Made by a program: the position numbers and the translations under genes. The notes under the pieces were generated by a model, which made no database searches, was not told the origin of the DNA, and saw nothing but the letters and a program-made list of their open reading frames with translations. This document shows, piece after piece, positions 10,258-23,370 of a stretch of 64,000 nt of DNA; positions within the stretch are counted from its first letter, which is position 1; each line of letters begins with the position of its first letter. Source of the DNA: Archilochus colubris (lineage: Eukaryota; Chordata; Aves; Apodiformes; Trochilidae); the NCBI GenBank assembly GCA_023079485.1, contig CM041115.1:28386826-28450825 (forward strand). The letters are read 5' to 3'.

Positions 10258-10908
10258 TGAGTCAAAGAACGGCCCGTTTGAGCAACAGATATCCTTTATT
10301 CTGGCGCCGGGCACCCGGGGGAATTGCTTCGCCAACCGAGTGCGCCAACCAGTAAACGGTGCACACTTTTATCCAGTTAAAACATACATATTCACTAAAT
10401 TTCCTTGAATTATTTTACATATTCATTATATTCCCAGAACCCTTTTCCATATGCTAATTCGGTTCCCAGAACTCATTTCAATATGCTAATTCGGCTTGCG
10501 CAGGCCCAGTCTCTCCTGGTGGTGGTCTTCGGTGGTCGTCCATAGTCTTCCTCGGCTGACCTTTCGATGAACTCTGGATTCTGGCACTTGCGCACTCTGA
10601 GTTTAAGTTGGTGCCTGGTGCGGTTCTTCCTTATATGGTATTCAAGTTATATAACTGACCGCAATCTATTGCCACATTCTTAGGGTTTGCTCCCCCTCCC
10701 TCTGGGCCCCCCCTTTATCTCTAATGTCATATGTTCTGCTAGCCTTTCTTTAATATATTTTTCCACAGCCAATAACTAGGCGGGTTCCTACTTGCAAACA
10801 GTTACGCTTAAAAACCCTTATACTAAAATTAAAACTCGCTAAAAGTCAAAAGCATTTACTTATGCTAAAGGTTAATATTTCCTGCTAAGAGTTTCTAATC
10901 CCTATTCA
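10258..10908 (-). repeat. 5' LTR of the gammaretrovirus-like provirus
   Basis: 651 bp in minus orientation. On the minus strand it starts TGAATAGGG and ends GACTCA. A poly(A) signal AATAAA is at 10300-10295 and TATA-like motifs lie mid-LTR (minus-strand ATATAAG and TTATATAA). It is followed by a 3-nt gap and the primer-binding site. Confidence 0.92.
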
Positions 10909-13640
10909 CAAGTGAGGCCACATCATCCTTTTAGCATCATTTCCTTAAGAAATGTCATTGCTGGAATCATGTTCTCTGCAATCTGTTAAATGACATGCTG
11001 GTCTTCTCTCGTTTATTTCAGGTTTGGAACCTGCTGTCTATTTTCATGCAGCAGATAAAAGCAGAGGAATGTCTATAACTAGTGGTCCAACTGAGAGAAA
11101 AAGTGTACCTTATGCTTGTGCCTTACTGAACAAAGGAACATACAAGGATATGCCTTGAGATTTAGTAAAATTGCTATGCATAAAAATGCATTTACACCTA
11201 ACAACACTTGCCAATTCTTCTATCAATCGCATCCATCAACTTCCCGCACATTAGCAGCACACAGATGAATAGTACTCGTAAGGAAAAACAACAACAGGGA
11301 GACAAACATTCAGTAATTTGCAGTTTTTGGAAAGACCCATACTATGTTCGTAAGAGCTAACTTAAGACATGCACAGATAGAAATCTGTAAAAATTTGTGA
11401 AGTTAAACTTAGATTTGTTTACAGAGGCTTACTAGTTTTACCACATTTCACCTCTTCCTGAAATCTGCTAGTGTCCACACAACAGTGCTGAGTTAAACCA
11501 GGGCAACAACAGTCAACTTTTAAAAAGCACTTAGCAATGCAATAGGAAGCAATTAGCTTGCCTATCTACTTTACTAGAACTCAGCCTAAGAACTCTTTTT
11601 TTCTACTAAAACTGAAATATTTTACTATAGATTAAAATGGACTTCTACATCCTAACCAGATTCTGAGTATTGCTGTGATATGCTACCGTACTGTCCTCTG
11701 CAGTAGTATACCAGAGAGATCTATTAGTTGAGCATCAGATGTAATCTAGTACTATATTCTTCTGCTCAAAACCTGCCCAACAAAACCAACAAAAAACTTC
11801 CAAACCTGCAAAAAAAACCAAAACAGCATCCTCCCTCAGCCAAAAACTGTGGCAACCCTTCAAAGGTTTAGAAACTAGCATATCATCTTGCAGTAAGCCA
11901 CTGACCTGTTATTCAAGAATGTGTAAATATTTCATAAAACCTGTATTACATAATTTTCCCCATCCCAAAATTTCTAATTCATGGCAAAAAAAAGAGTAAT
12001 ATATGATATTATAATGTCACCGGTTGTTAAGTAGCTATGTTCACAAAGATAACTAACATCACAAAAGCTATGGTTTTCTAACAGTTAACTTTTCTTACAG
12101 CATGTCGCCAGTCATCACTATGCCACAAATCTGAGGTCATACCTCTTAAAAAAAAAAAAAGAAAAAAAAAAAGGAAAATTACTTCCTAATCCTTTTAGTC
12201 ACAGTTCATTTTCTAACACTTTCTTACGTCAAAACCTGACAAGCCTCAAAGAATGTCATATTCCACACAGAAGCAGAAAAGTTCATCTTGCTACATACTC
12301 AGTAGAAAAAAGCTATACTGTTAAGGAAAAGCAAAAGCTACTTATTTGGATGTATTTAAGATGATGCACAGAACAATAAACTTTTCAAAGTATTTCTTTC
12401 TGCTGACAGCAGCAGATACAGCAAAAACTACAGAAGCAGCTTTTCTGTATCCAAGCTGACATATTAAAAACAAGTTACACTAGTCTTTACAGAATGCCAG
12501 TAACCTTTGGAGAAGTGCCACTGTTGACCAATTAGGCACTGATTCCTTTAACACCTGACAGTATCTGTCACCAGGATACTGCTGCAAGTTTCACTTAAGG
12601 ACACACATTCTTTTCACTTATCATTACTGCAACTACCCACCAGCCCAGGTGATTTGCCTGTTTCTACAAATGTTCACAGGTAACAGTACACTTTTAAAAA
12701 AAACCAAAAGAACAAACAAACCAATTTGAAAATTAGATTACTCCTTTGTCCATTAGTGTTTTAGTTATTTTGAGAGTTTCACAAAAGCATAGGAGTAAAA
12801 CCACAAGCCCTACAACTTACGAATCATATCTGTTTTAATAGGAATAGTGTAAACATACTATCAGAATGCAGAGGAAGACACAATCCTAAGACAGAAAAAA
12901 TAAAGTTTTGTTAAAAAAATGTTTTTTTCAGTATAATAGCAAAAAGAGAAAAAAACCCAGCATGAGCACATCCTGCAGTTTTCATTGTAAACCAGCTTCG
13001 CCCTTGCAACAAACTTAGTTGTTTGGAAACGTTACAATGTTTTTATATCAGATTTTAAATAATGAAAGTAAGTGCAGCCATCTAAAATAATCATCTATCT
13101 TTTCAGTTTCACTTAACTGTGATGCTTACTTTCCATCAAATTATAAGCATTTCACTGTAACACACAGCACAATGCTGTTTACTACATTCTAGTGAAAGCT
13201 ACTATCCATGGAAGAGGATGCTAGTAGCACAAAACCATAGCTATGATAATTAATAGGTTTAAGTTAAATGCTTCACTCCTAAACAGCATATATAATCTTG
13301 TTATGGTAAACACAGAAAGAAGCTGTATCAAAACAATTGCTGACATATTACTTTAGGGGTTACAATTTGGAAGAGGCAGAGTGAGAGTATGTGTTGCTGG
13401 TATTTGACACAAAACTCTCAATTCTGGTTATACACCCTCGCATGCTAATAACTACAGGTCTGCACCTTCCTTCTCAGCTTTCAGACAAACCAGTGAGCAA
13501 GCCTTCTGGCACCACCTGGCGGACTCAAGCATTTTCGCTTTGATATCTGAAACATTGCTCAAAGTTTGCACTACTAGCTGTACAGCAGAGGACCAGCATA
13601 ACACACAGGACTGTTCAATGGAAAGAGTCATTTCGAAATA
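10909..13640. other. Unique AT-rich intronic sequence
   Basis: No open frame of note and no recognised repeat apart from an A-rich run (about 12147-12176). Interpreted as SPIN1 intron 1. Confidence 0.6.
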
Positions 13641-15440
13641 AAATGGATCACAGAATAGTAGGGGTTGTAAGGGATCTCTTAGGATCAGAGTCCCTCTGCC
13701 AAAGCAACAGGATCTAAGGCAGGTAACACAAAAATACATCCAGACAAATCTTGAAAGTCACTACAGAGAGACTCCACAACCTCTCTGGGCAGCTTGTTCA
13801 AGTGTTCTGTCAGCCTCATTTTGGAAAAGTTTTTCCTCATATTGAGGTGGAACTTCCTGTGTTCCAGTTTATATCTGGTGCCCTTCATCCTGTGACAGGG
13901 AATCACTGAAAAGACTGGCCCCTTCTTGACACTCACCCTTCAGGTATTTGTGAACATTAGTAAGATTCCCTCTCTGTCTTCTCTTCTTCAGACTAAACAG
14001 CCCCAGGTCTCTCTGCGTTTCCTCATATGACAGATGTTCCAGTCATCTGATCATGCTCATAGCCCTCCACTGGACTCTCTCTACTATATCCCTGTCCCAC
14101 TTGAACTGGGGAGCCCAGAATTGAACATAATACACCAGATGTGGTCTCACTAAGGCAGAGTAAGAGAGACGAGACCCTTGATCTGCTGGACACTCTCTTC
14201 TTAATGCACCTGAGGATGCCATTGACCTTCCTGGCCACAAGGGCACACTGCTGTCCCATAAAGAACTTGCTGTCCCCCAGTACTCTAAGGTCCTTCTCCC
14301 CTTATCTGTTCTGGTTCATGGTATCCTTCCTCCCCAGGTGCAGAACTCTACACTTTTATCCTTGTTGAATCTCATTAGGTTGCCCTTTGCCCAGCTCTCC
14401 AGTCTGTGTAGATCTCACTAAATGGCAGCACAGCCTTCTGGTGTATCAGCAAATCCTCCCAGTTTTGTGTATCAACAGGCTTGCTGAGGATATACTATGT
14501 CCCCTCATAGAGATCAATGATGATGTTGCTGAATAAGACTGCACCCAGTACTAACTCCTGGGACCACCAGGAGTCTCTAACCAGACTCTGCACTGTTGAT
14601 CATGACCCTCGGAGCTCTATTGTTTAATCAGTTCTCAGTCCATCTCGTTTTCCATTCTTCAAACCAACGCTTTCTGAGCTTTCTGGGCAACAGTGTCAAA
14701 AGCCTTGCTAAAATCAAAGCAGAAAACATCCACTGCTCTCCATGCATATACCCATACAGTCACACCATCATAGAAGTCGAACATTCTTTCCCATGTAATC
14801 TCGTGAATCTATGCTGGCTACTCCTGACCTTTTCTTCCATGTGTTTAGAGATTACCTGGAAAATGAGCTTCGCCATCATCTCTCCAGGGATGTGGGTGAG
14901 GCTAACTGATCTGCAGCTGCTACATCTTTCTTCTTGCCCTTTTTAAAGGCTGGATTGACAGTGTCTTCCCTGCAGTCCTCAGACATCTCTCCTCTTTTCC
15001 ATGATTTTTCAAAAATGATGGGAGAGTGGTAGAGCAACAATACCACCACGCTCTCTCAGCAATCATGGGTGCATCCCACTGGGGCCCATTGCTTGGTTTA
15101 TATTCAGTCTAACCAAATGATCTCTAAGCCAGTCCTCTGGCTTGTGAAGTCTTCCTTCCCTCAGCATTTCTCTCTTATTTCCAGGGCCTGGGATTCCCAA
15201 AGGCTGGTCGTAGCATCACAGCCTGAAGGAAAGCAGGCATTCACTAGTTCTGCCTTCCCTGAATACTCTGGTACCAGGGCTCCCATCTCATGCAGCACCA
15301 GGCCCACATTACCCCTATTCGACCTTCCTTTTACTGCTGCTGTACAAAGAAGCCATTCTTAATCTCTTTTACGTTCCTTGCTACATTTAACTCTAAGAGG
15401 GTTTTGGACATCCTTGTTACTTTCCTCCATATCCTGACAG
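13641..15440 (-). mobile_element. CR1 LINE copy, 3' half
   Basis: It begins on the plus strand with the CR1 3' end (cognate of 'tcccttccaacccctactattctgtg'). It runs through RT thumb and palm sequence into the fingers region. Minus-strand frames hold degenerate RT fragments such as [15 protein letters not shown] (14043-14246). About 1.8 kb, diverged, with no intact frame. Confidence 0.85.
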
Positions 15441-16204
15441 TATTCAGGGTATCATCAGGGGATAACCAAGGGCAAAGAAACTCTGGTAAGTAGCATTTTG
15501 ATTTCTATTGCTTGGAACTTTTGGTGTATGCTTCAGCTGAAGCACTACTATGGTTTCAGCATTTACAGATTGGATGAACTATGTATGCTATCTGAACTCC
15601 ATAATTCTTACCGTATCAACAGAAAGGATCATTGCATGCACATCTTCTGCAGCCCTCTCCCTAAATACACTTTTAATGTTAAAACATATAAATAAAAATA
15701 AAATAAAAATATGTTCCCTAATAACAAGTTTCTACTACTACTTTTTTTTCTTTTCTTTTTCCCTAATAAACCCCAAACTCTTTACTATGGTATAAGAACT
15801 CAAACACTCAAATCCTAAATTTGTTTTGAAGTATCCCACAGGCTCAGCCAGCATATTGGTTATGAGAACATTTGTTTATTCTGTCACTGAGATCTTGTGC
15901 TGATAGTAATATCTGGTGACTGTAACGTATGTAAACTCTGAATATAAGTGATTGACAGATGAGAACCATGAAGAGAAATACATTTCAACTATAGATTTGA
16001 GCTGAAATACCCCAAATCTAATAAGTACTACCAGTTCTCCTCTATGACTGCCTCTGAACTTTACCCATAGATGTGTTGTTTGTCTACAACCATACAGATT
16101 CTAGCAGCACTGGCATGCAACTGTGTGTGCATATATGCAATCATAAAAACGCAAATGCACGTTGGATGCGACTCTGAGGAATGTGATCTCGTAAAATATC
16201 CCTG

Positions 16205-16275
16205 CTTATTGCAGTAGGGCTGGAGCAGATGATCTTTAAAGGTCCCTTCCAAGACAAAGCACTCTGTGATCCTAT
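16205..16275 (+). mobile_element. CR1 3'-terminal scrap
   Basis: Contains 'gatgatctttaaaggtccc' and 'ttccaa' followed by an 'actctgtgatcc' tail, the typical 3' end of CR1, in plus orientation. Only about 70 bp. Confidence 0.6.
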
Positions 16276-16329
16276 ACAGATGTACAAAGACAAAATTTTA
16301 AGATACCCTCACACTACAATGTTATAGGG

Positions 16330-17106
16330 TGTCACGGTTTAACACTAGCCCGGCAATTAAACCGAATAACAGACGCTCTCTATTAATCTCTCTCTCCTCC
16401 TTGATAAAGAAAGGAGTGAGAATAAGGGAGAGAGACTTATGGGTTGGAAACTAAACCACACAACTTTAATGAAACAGTAATGATAAATAGGAAAAATTAC
16501 TAAATATATACAAATATACAGGAAAATGGAAACCACATTCCTCCCCCCTTCTTCCCCCAATAACTCTCACGTCACCACCGAGGCTGCAGGGCAGCCCTGG
16601 GAAAGTCCAGGCTGGACTCCTGGAGTCGGCAGCAGTCGGGAACTGGAGGCAGGAACACGCAGATATGGGCTGGCACGGATCAGGAGCACAGGCAGAGGAA
16701 TGGACGGAATCCTTCCAGGATACCGGGTGAAGGAAGGGAATCAGGAAATCAGGAAATCTGGCTTGGCCCTCAAATTTATACTGAGTATGACGTGTATGGG
16801 ATGGAATACTCTGTTTGGTCAACTCTGGCATCTATCTTGTCCGTTCCTCCCCAAAGGAAGGCTGCAGGGGGGACCTCTTTACTCCTTCTGGAGGGTAAAA
16901 GTTTTCCTCAGAGCTGAGCAGTGTCCTTGGCTCTGCATACCAGTCTCTAGCAGTAACTATAAACATCAAGTGTTATCAGTTCTAGAAGCACACACTGCCT
17001 GAGAAACTTGCTGTTAATTTCAGCAAGTGCAACTACTTAAAGAGACTCAGCTAAAAGCAAAAGTACAAGACAGAAAATCACCTTTATCCTGGCCCAAACC
17101 AGGACA
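16330..17106 (-). mobile_element. Solo LTR, ERVL-like family A (minus)
   Basis: 777 bp in minus orientation. On the minus strand it starts TGTCCTGGTTTGGGCC and ends AAACCGTGACA. AGGG flanks it on both sides (16326-16329, 17107-17110), a possible 4-bp duplication. No internal sequence is attached. It shares diagnostic variants with the LTR at 22318 rather than with the provirus at 53433. Confidence 0.88.
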
Positions 17107-18245
17107 AGGGATGCAACTGTATATTATCCATCAGAAAGCTGGAATAATCTGAAATTCGTGGTAACTCTCTTGTTGATTGGGTGTCTTGCTCAAGTGACTG
17201 TTGTTGAGAGTAGGACTGAAATACTGTACAGTTTCTGCTAAAGACAAAGTAGCACACATGTTCACTCAAATTCTAAGGGCAGACTATGATAATTCATGAT
17301 GATTCCGAGATTCGTCATGAAATGTATTGCAATACTTAAGCAACAAAAAGCATCATCTGAAAGAACACCCAAACTAAACACATAGCTAAGAAGCACTGTA
17401 CAGTTCAGTATATCCTGAAAAAAATATTTGAACCTTATTTAAAAATTACATTAAAGTATAATTCAGAAACTAAACACTGGAAATAATCAAAGTTAAATTC
17501 AACTTTTTTGCATATAGCCACTGCTTGCTAAGTTAAAAAAGGCTTCCAAACTACATTCAAGTTTTTTTGAAAGTTTTTATTCTACATGGCATTTAAGTAC
17601 ATGGATAAGAATTGTAAGAGGTCAGCTAAGCCTCTTCTTAGTGAGGACTATTTATCAGAAGTAACTTTTAGCCAACACCTCTGAAAAACTCTGCATTTCA
17701 GTTGGTAACAAAGCCTTTAAAGAAAAAAGCATAAAACAGCACAGAATACTAAGAAAAGAAAGTTTCATGTTCTACTTCAGCAGCAGCACAAAAAATGACA
17801 TTACTGAATTACGCTTTCAATCTTAACTAACTCATATGATGGACAGAAAGAAAATATACATGGGGATTTACAAAGCAAGGCTTCCAAACACGAGTAATTA
17901 TTTGCTAAGTATACATGAAAAAGAACTGCTCAGTGCTAATCTGTTCAGAGCTCAAGCTTTTCATTAGCAGTTCAGCAGGCATTTTTTCCAAAAAGCAGAA
18001 TACTGTCTGTAGCAAAGATATGTATATATGCTTAATAGTCTTCAGTTTCACCTCTATAATCAAGAAGGTCACAGCTGCTTTTTGCAAAAAAAAAAAAGTA
18101 ACATTATTTTTCCTAGTTGTATCATCATTAAGACAATTAAGCTATTCTGACTGAAGTTTTAGTAGAATTTCACTACAGTGAGCTTAAAGAATCACAAAGA
18201 ACATCCAGAATAAGAGATGCTGAACTTGTGCAGTCAAACACAACC

Positions 18246-18860
18246 CATAGAGTTATTCAGGTTGGAAAATGCCTTCAAGACCTTGATGACCACCTGTTAA
18301 TCTAGCACTACCAAGTCCACCACTACATCAGAAACTACATCCTTAAGCACATCTATGCATCTTTTAAATAACTTGGTTACTTGACTGCATCCCTGGCTTC
18401 AGTGCCAGACAAGCCTACCAATGAAGAAATTTTTCCTAATACCCAATCTAAGCCACCCCCAGTGCAGCATGAGTCTATTTCCTTTTGCCCTATCACTTGT
18501 TACTTTGGAAAGGAGACCAAGATCCACCTCCTTTCACAAAATTGTAGAGCCATAAAGTCTCCCCTCAGCCTCCTTTTCTCACAACCAAACATCACCACTG
18601 TCCTCAGACACTCCTCATAAGGCATGTACTCTAGAACTTCTATGAGCCTTTGCTGCCCTCCTATGTACACACTCCAATGCTTCAACTTCCTGCATGTAGT
18701 AGGGGCCCAGAACTCACAGTACTTGAGGTGCAGCATCACTAGTCCCAGCTAAAGGGGTACAATCAATTCCTTAGTCCCACTGACCACACTGTTTCTGATA
18801 CAAGTCAGGATGCTATTTGTCTTCTTGGCCACCTTTGCAAGAAAGCCCAATCTGAACACA
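18246..18860 (-). mobile_element. CR1 LINE fragment, 3' end
   Basis: The plus strand starts with the reverse complement of a CR1 tail (gttattcaggttggaaaatg) and continues through the RT-thumb region. About 600 bp, diverged. Confidence 0.8.
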
Positions 18861-19600
18861 AAGTAGCTTTGTTATGGTTTGAGGGGGCACAGGACAATTA
18901 TATAGTATTAATACAAAGACCTAGAGAGATGGTATTGTTTAGAAGCCTAAGGGACTCGGGGATATAACAGAGAGGGGTGAGTATTCCCTCCCATTTTCTG
19001 TCATACACTATGAAATCCAGTAGGCAGAACATCCACCCTTTCCCATTCATCCTTCCTTCCTTCCTCCCTCCATTTGCTTTTTTGGCAGACATTCTTAGAG
19101 AGAGGCTTGTGCTCTTTAGTCTTCAGCTCACCACATGCTCTGCAGGATCTTATGCCATCAGTTGCTACAAAGAGTGCTACAAAGAGTGCTGGCCCCTTTT
19201 ACTGAGTCTGTTCTGCCACAAGGGACTTCTGGACACTTATAGCAATGACAATTGGAATATGGTTTTGTATGTACTTGTATAGTTTTCATTACTATCCCAC
19301 GTCTTAATAGTCATTCCATTGTCTAGTGAACATGCTCAAGTTTTAACCTCCAACCTTGAAGTCTCTTCCTTACTCCTCACTCCCCTTTTCATCTTGCCCT
19401 GGGAGGGAGAGGGGGAGCAGCTCAGTTCTGTTCTTTTAGTTTGCCCTGACCAGCTTCCAGAGTAAATAGAACCACAGTCAGACTCACAGCACCAGTCACA
19501 AAATTCTTGTCTTCTTTAGAAGCATTTCCCAACCGTATTATCATCCCAGCAGTCCAAAATGCAGAAGTCCAAAAGAGAACAATTTTTATTCCCTACTCTG
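18861..19600. other. Unassigned sequence, possible old LTR remnant
   Basis: It opens with 'gttatggtttgaggggg', reminiscent of avian LTR termini, but no partner terminus or target duplication could be fixed. It includes a 12-bp tandem duplication (two copies of gctacaaagagt near 19165-19190). No gene seen. Confidence 0.25.
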
Positions 19601-22317
19601 AAACCAATGTATTGTGAGCAGCTCCTACACATTCTTTCCACCGTTTTATTAGAAGATAGGTGTTTCTCCACAAAGTTTTAGAACCAGTGGTCCCTTTCCA
19701 CCTTTCAACTAATGGTATCTCATTTACAATTAAATTATTTAGGCCATCCAAATTACTGAAAACCCTATAGCTGAAACTCAGTTCTTCAGCTGGTACCCTA
19801 ATGAAAATCTAAATATGAGTAAGCTTTCTAAAATATTGGCAGCTCTTAGTTCATAACTCACTCCAGTGAAGAACTGAATCTTCATTAACAAACAACATCT
19901 GACAGAAAACTTCTGACTGATAGTTGTCAAGTCATAAATCATTTCCACTTGAGTCAATCAGCCAACAGCAAAATGCAGGGTACATAAGTAAACAAGTAGA
20001 CTGCAGTTTCTTATTTTTCTAGCAGTAAAACAGGTAAGCTGCCCAAACCATTGTCTCAGTACTTAAAATGCAAAATGTTTTCAATTGCAATACACAAAAC
20101 TCAACAGCTCATGTACTTGATCTTATATTACAAGCCATGACTTTTAGAACAGAAAAGGCAGCATGGATTTGAAAGCATTTTTAAAAATTTCCTTAACAGT
20201 TTAAACTAAGTAACCTTACCAAATTCTGCAAATGGACAAAATTATTTAATATTGTTAAAAAACAAAGTCTTGCCAAATACTTTACTAGCCCTCACTTCAC
20301 CAGACTTTCTCTCTTGACGAGTGAACATGCAACTGGAAATAGTTGACTTTCCTCACTATTCAGGAGCAAACACTTGGGAAAAAAGCTAATGAAAACAAGC
20401 ACTGGTCAGAATGAATTTCAGATATGTGTATCCATGCATGCACTACTGTGTGCAGCAAGAGAAAGAATTATACTGGTTATTTCAAATGACCTCTTCACTT
20501 TATGGCAGAACAGCTCTAAACCCAGAAAGAACTTTACCCTCTATAGCTAAACACAAAACGTAATTATTACACACAAGAGATAAACATGTTGCATACATTA
20601 AGCAAGGGACAAACCTGAGGTATACAGGCTGAGTAGCAGCCAAAATTTCTAGACAAAGAGCAAAAAAAGTTGTATTTTATTGCTAAAGTCAAAGTAATTC
20701 AGGTTATTAGTTGTGTATCTACAGGAAGTTTCTTCCTCTTCCATGTACACAGGGGATGCAGTTTCCTTTTCACAAGAGACAATCAAAAAATAACTACTTT
20801 TTCATTGTAGTAACAGCTATCAGGTTTGGTTTTCTTATTTCCAGCAGTATACTTTATCACAATTAACATGCCTTTTCTACTTTGCATGACAATGCAACCT
20901 GTGACAACAAAACTACTACTATTAAAAATACTTTAATACCCTTTTACAGGCCAAATATTCCAGTTTTGAGCAATGCACTGAACATGTGGCCCAATATTCC
21001 AGCAATTCAGCATCTCCTTCTCATGCTGTTTTTAACAGCATCTAAGTATTGCAAAATCCGTCTTGAGCTTCTCTACACATACAGCTGTTTCTAGAAAGCC
21101 TACAGAAGCACAAGTACTCCTCACAGTAGCTAGTTCAACTAGCTATACACTGATTTTTTCTAAAATGAAAATACATTACAATTCAGCCTTAGGCATAGAA
21201 GTTCTGTGTCCTTACAAAATAGATCATACTGTCAAATGCACTATAGGGGTGCTTTTCTGTATTGGTTGACTTGGAGACTGAACTTATGTCTCTTAAATAA
21301 GATTTGGTTAAAAAGAAATCTCTGCTTTCTCTTTTAACTCCCCAGGATACTGGCAATTAAATTACAACTTCACTGACATGTTGGTAGATCTTATTCCCTC
21401 TGTTACAAGCCTTAACACTTACGCAAATATGCCAACTGTCCAGCCACTTCATACAGCATGATAATCCTGGTCCTCGAAGCAAAATTTATTTATCACAATA
21501 CACAATTCTCTTCATGTGGCTTAAAAAAACCATTGTTCTAGCTTTATTGGAGTATAGTAGAAAACCAACAATTTTTCCCTCAACAGTAGATGATGTGATC
21601 CATATAGCACTACATCATTAAAAACAACTGTTCTAAAAAAAAAAACAAAAAACAAAAAAAAAACCAAACAAAAAAACCAACTGAATTCAAAGCACCCTAA
21701 ACTGAACACCCAAGTAGTATGAGTTTTATCAGACTTTTCTTATTAGCTTAATAAAAGAATTTATTAAGTCATACAAAACAGAAGCAAAATTTATCCTAAA
21801 ACTGTCTGCATTAATAATCTATAGTTTTTCCAACTATTCCTGTCTGCTGAAGGCAGATAAGTGCATTCATGTAAAATAAAACAGCGTGTAAATAAAATAG
21901 TACCTTAGAGAAGCAAGCCCTAAAAAGTCCCCCAAATTATCATCTATTTAATACTGTTTCCTTGATGGTATGTTAAATTGATTATAGTGAAGCACATTTT
22001 CCGAATCTTGTGTTTTTATTTACTATTCCTCTATACCTTTTATTTTTATTTCCATTTACTTCCACTACTGTGCCACAGCCTAAAATTCTTCCCTCAGATT
22101 TTGTATGCATGCTTTCATTTTATCTTTCAAATCACTAACTGGATTTGAATGAAAACTAATCTCAGAACGTGTTAAGGATGGCCAACCAGACCTCTCCAGG
22201 TGACCACATGATAAGTTAGTCTTCTACAGCTGAAGAAACTAACCTTTATAACAAAAACCTCTCTGCTTATCTATAATGTATTTTTTATACATACAGCTTC
22301 CATTTAAATTAAGCAAT
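19601..22317. other. Unique AT-rich intronic sequence
   Basis: Nothing recognisable. A poly(A)-rich simple stretch lies at about 21635-21680. Short frames look random. Confidence 0.55.
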
Positions 22318-23109
22318 TGTCCTGGTTTGGGCCAGGATAAAGGTGATTTTCTGTCTTGTACTTTTGCTTTTAGCTGAGTCTCTTTAAGTAGTTGCACTTG
22401 CTGAAATTAACAGCAAGTTTCTCAGGCAGTGTGTGCTTCTAGAACTGATAACACTTGATGTTTATAGTTACTGCTAGAGACTGGTATGCAGAGCCAAGGA
22501 CACTGCTCAGCTCTGAGAAAAACTTTTACCCTCCAGAAGGAGTAAGAGGTCCCACCTGCAGCTCTGCTTTGGGGAGGAATGGACAAGATAGATGCCAGAG
22601 TTGACCAAACAGAGTATTCCATCCCATACTCGTCATACTCAGTATAAATCTGAGGCATCACGTGGGCCGAGCCAGATTTCCGGATTTCCTGATTTCCTGC
22701 TTCCCTTCCTTCACCCGGCATCCTGGAAGGATTCCGTCCATTCCTCTGCCTGTGCTCCTGATCCGTGCCAGCCCATATCTGCGTGTTCCTGCCTCCAGTT
22801 CCCAACTGCTGCCGACTCCAGGAGTCCAGCCTGGACTTTCCCAGGGCTGCCCTGCAGCCTCGGTGGTGACGTGAGAGTTATTGGGGGAAAAAGAGGGGAG
22901 GAATGTGGTTTCCATTTTCCTGTATATTTGTATATATTTAGTAATTTTTCCTATTTATCATTACTGTTTCATTAAAGTTGTGTAGTTTAGTTTCCAACCC
23001 ATAAGTCTCTCTCCCTTATTCTTTCTCCTTTCTTCATCGAGGAGGAGAGAGAAATTAATAGAGCATCTGTTATTCGGTTTAATCGCCGGCCCAGTGTTAA
23101 ACCGTGACA
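22318..23109 (+). mobile_element. Solo LTR, ERVL-like family A (plus)
   Basis: 792 bp starting TGTCCTGGTTTGGGCC and ending AAACCGTGACA. It is flanked by perfect 5-bp duplications GCAAT (22313-22317 and 23110-23114). TATAAA is at 22643-22648 and a late ATTAAA poly(A)-like signal follows. This fixes the family's termini and its 5-bp target duplication. Confidence 0.95.
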
Positions 23110-23370
23110 GCAATGTTTTCATCTGATGAAGACTAGCTAATTGATGAACTCAGTCTCTATTCTGATTAAACTCCTAACCACAATACCCCATTTAACAAAA
23201 CCACTTCATTCTCAAAACTCACAGAAGTGCCTGTAGCCATTAATTCAGATCCTTATGGAAGAAAAACACCAGTAACAAAAAAAAAAAACAAACCCAACCA
23301 ATCAAAACAACACAACAAATACAAATAAACAATGATGAGGTAATGACAGATTTCAGACAGGCAATCTGTC

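Larger units (their letters stand above)
4096..10908 (-). mobile_element. Gammaretrovirus-like provirus, 6.8 kb, internally deleted
   Basis: Two LTRs (4096-4747 and 10258-10908) flank gag, pro-pol and a partial env on the minus strand. The insertion is bounded by a 4-bp direct repeat, CAAG, at 4092-4095 and 10909-10912. LTR termini are TG...CA. By eye the LTRs differ only by one T in the run near their U3 end, so the insertion is recent. The 5.5-kb interior is short for a gammaretrovirus. Integrase and the front of env are missing, while gag, protease, RT and RNase H frames are open. It lies in SPIN1 intron 1 in the same sense as the gene. Confidence 0.95.

Noticed and set aside
9799..10335. 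Leader frame as glycosylated Gag
   Set aside because: It is not in the gag frame and has no ATG. Reported only as an oddity.
13452..15362. Several frames of 60-116 codons as genes
   Set aside because: They coincide with a reversed, degenerate CR1 copy.
19165..19190. Short tandem duplication considered as an array
   Set aside because: Only two 12-bp units. No CRISPR-like repeat-spacer structure here or elsewhere in the window.
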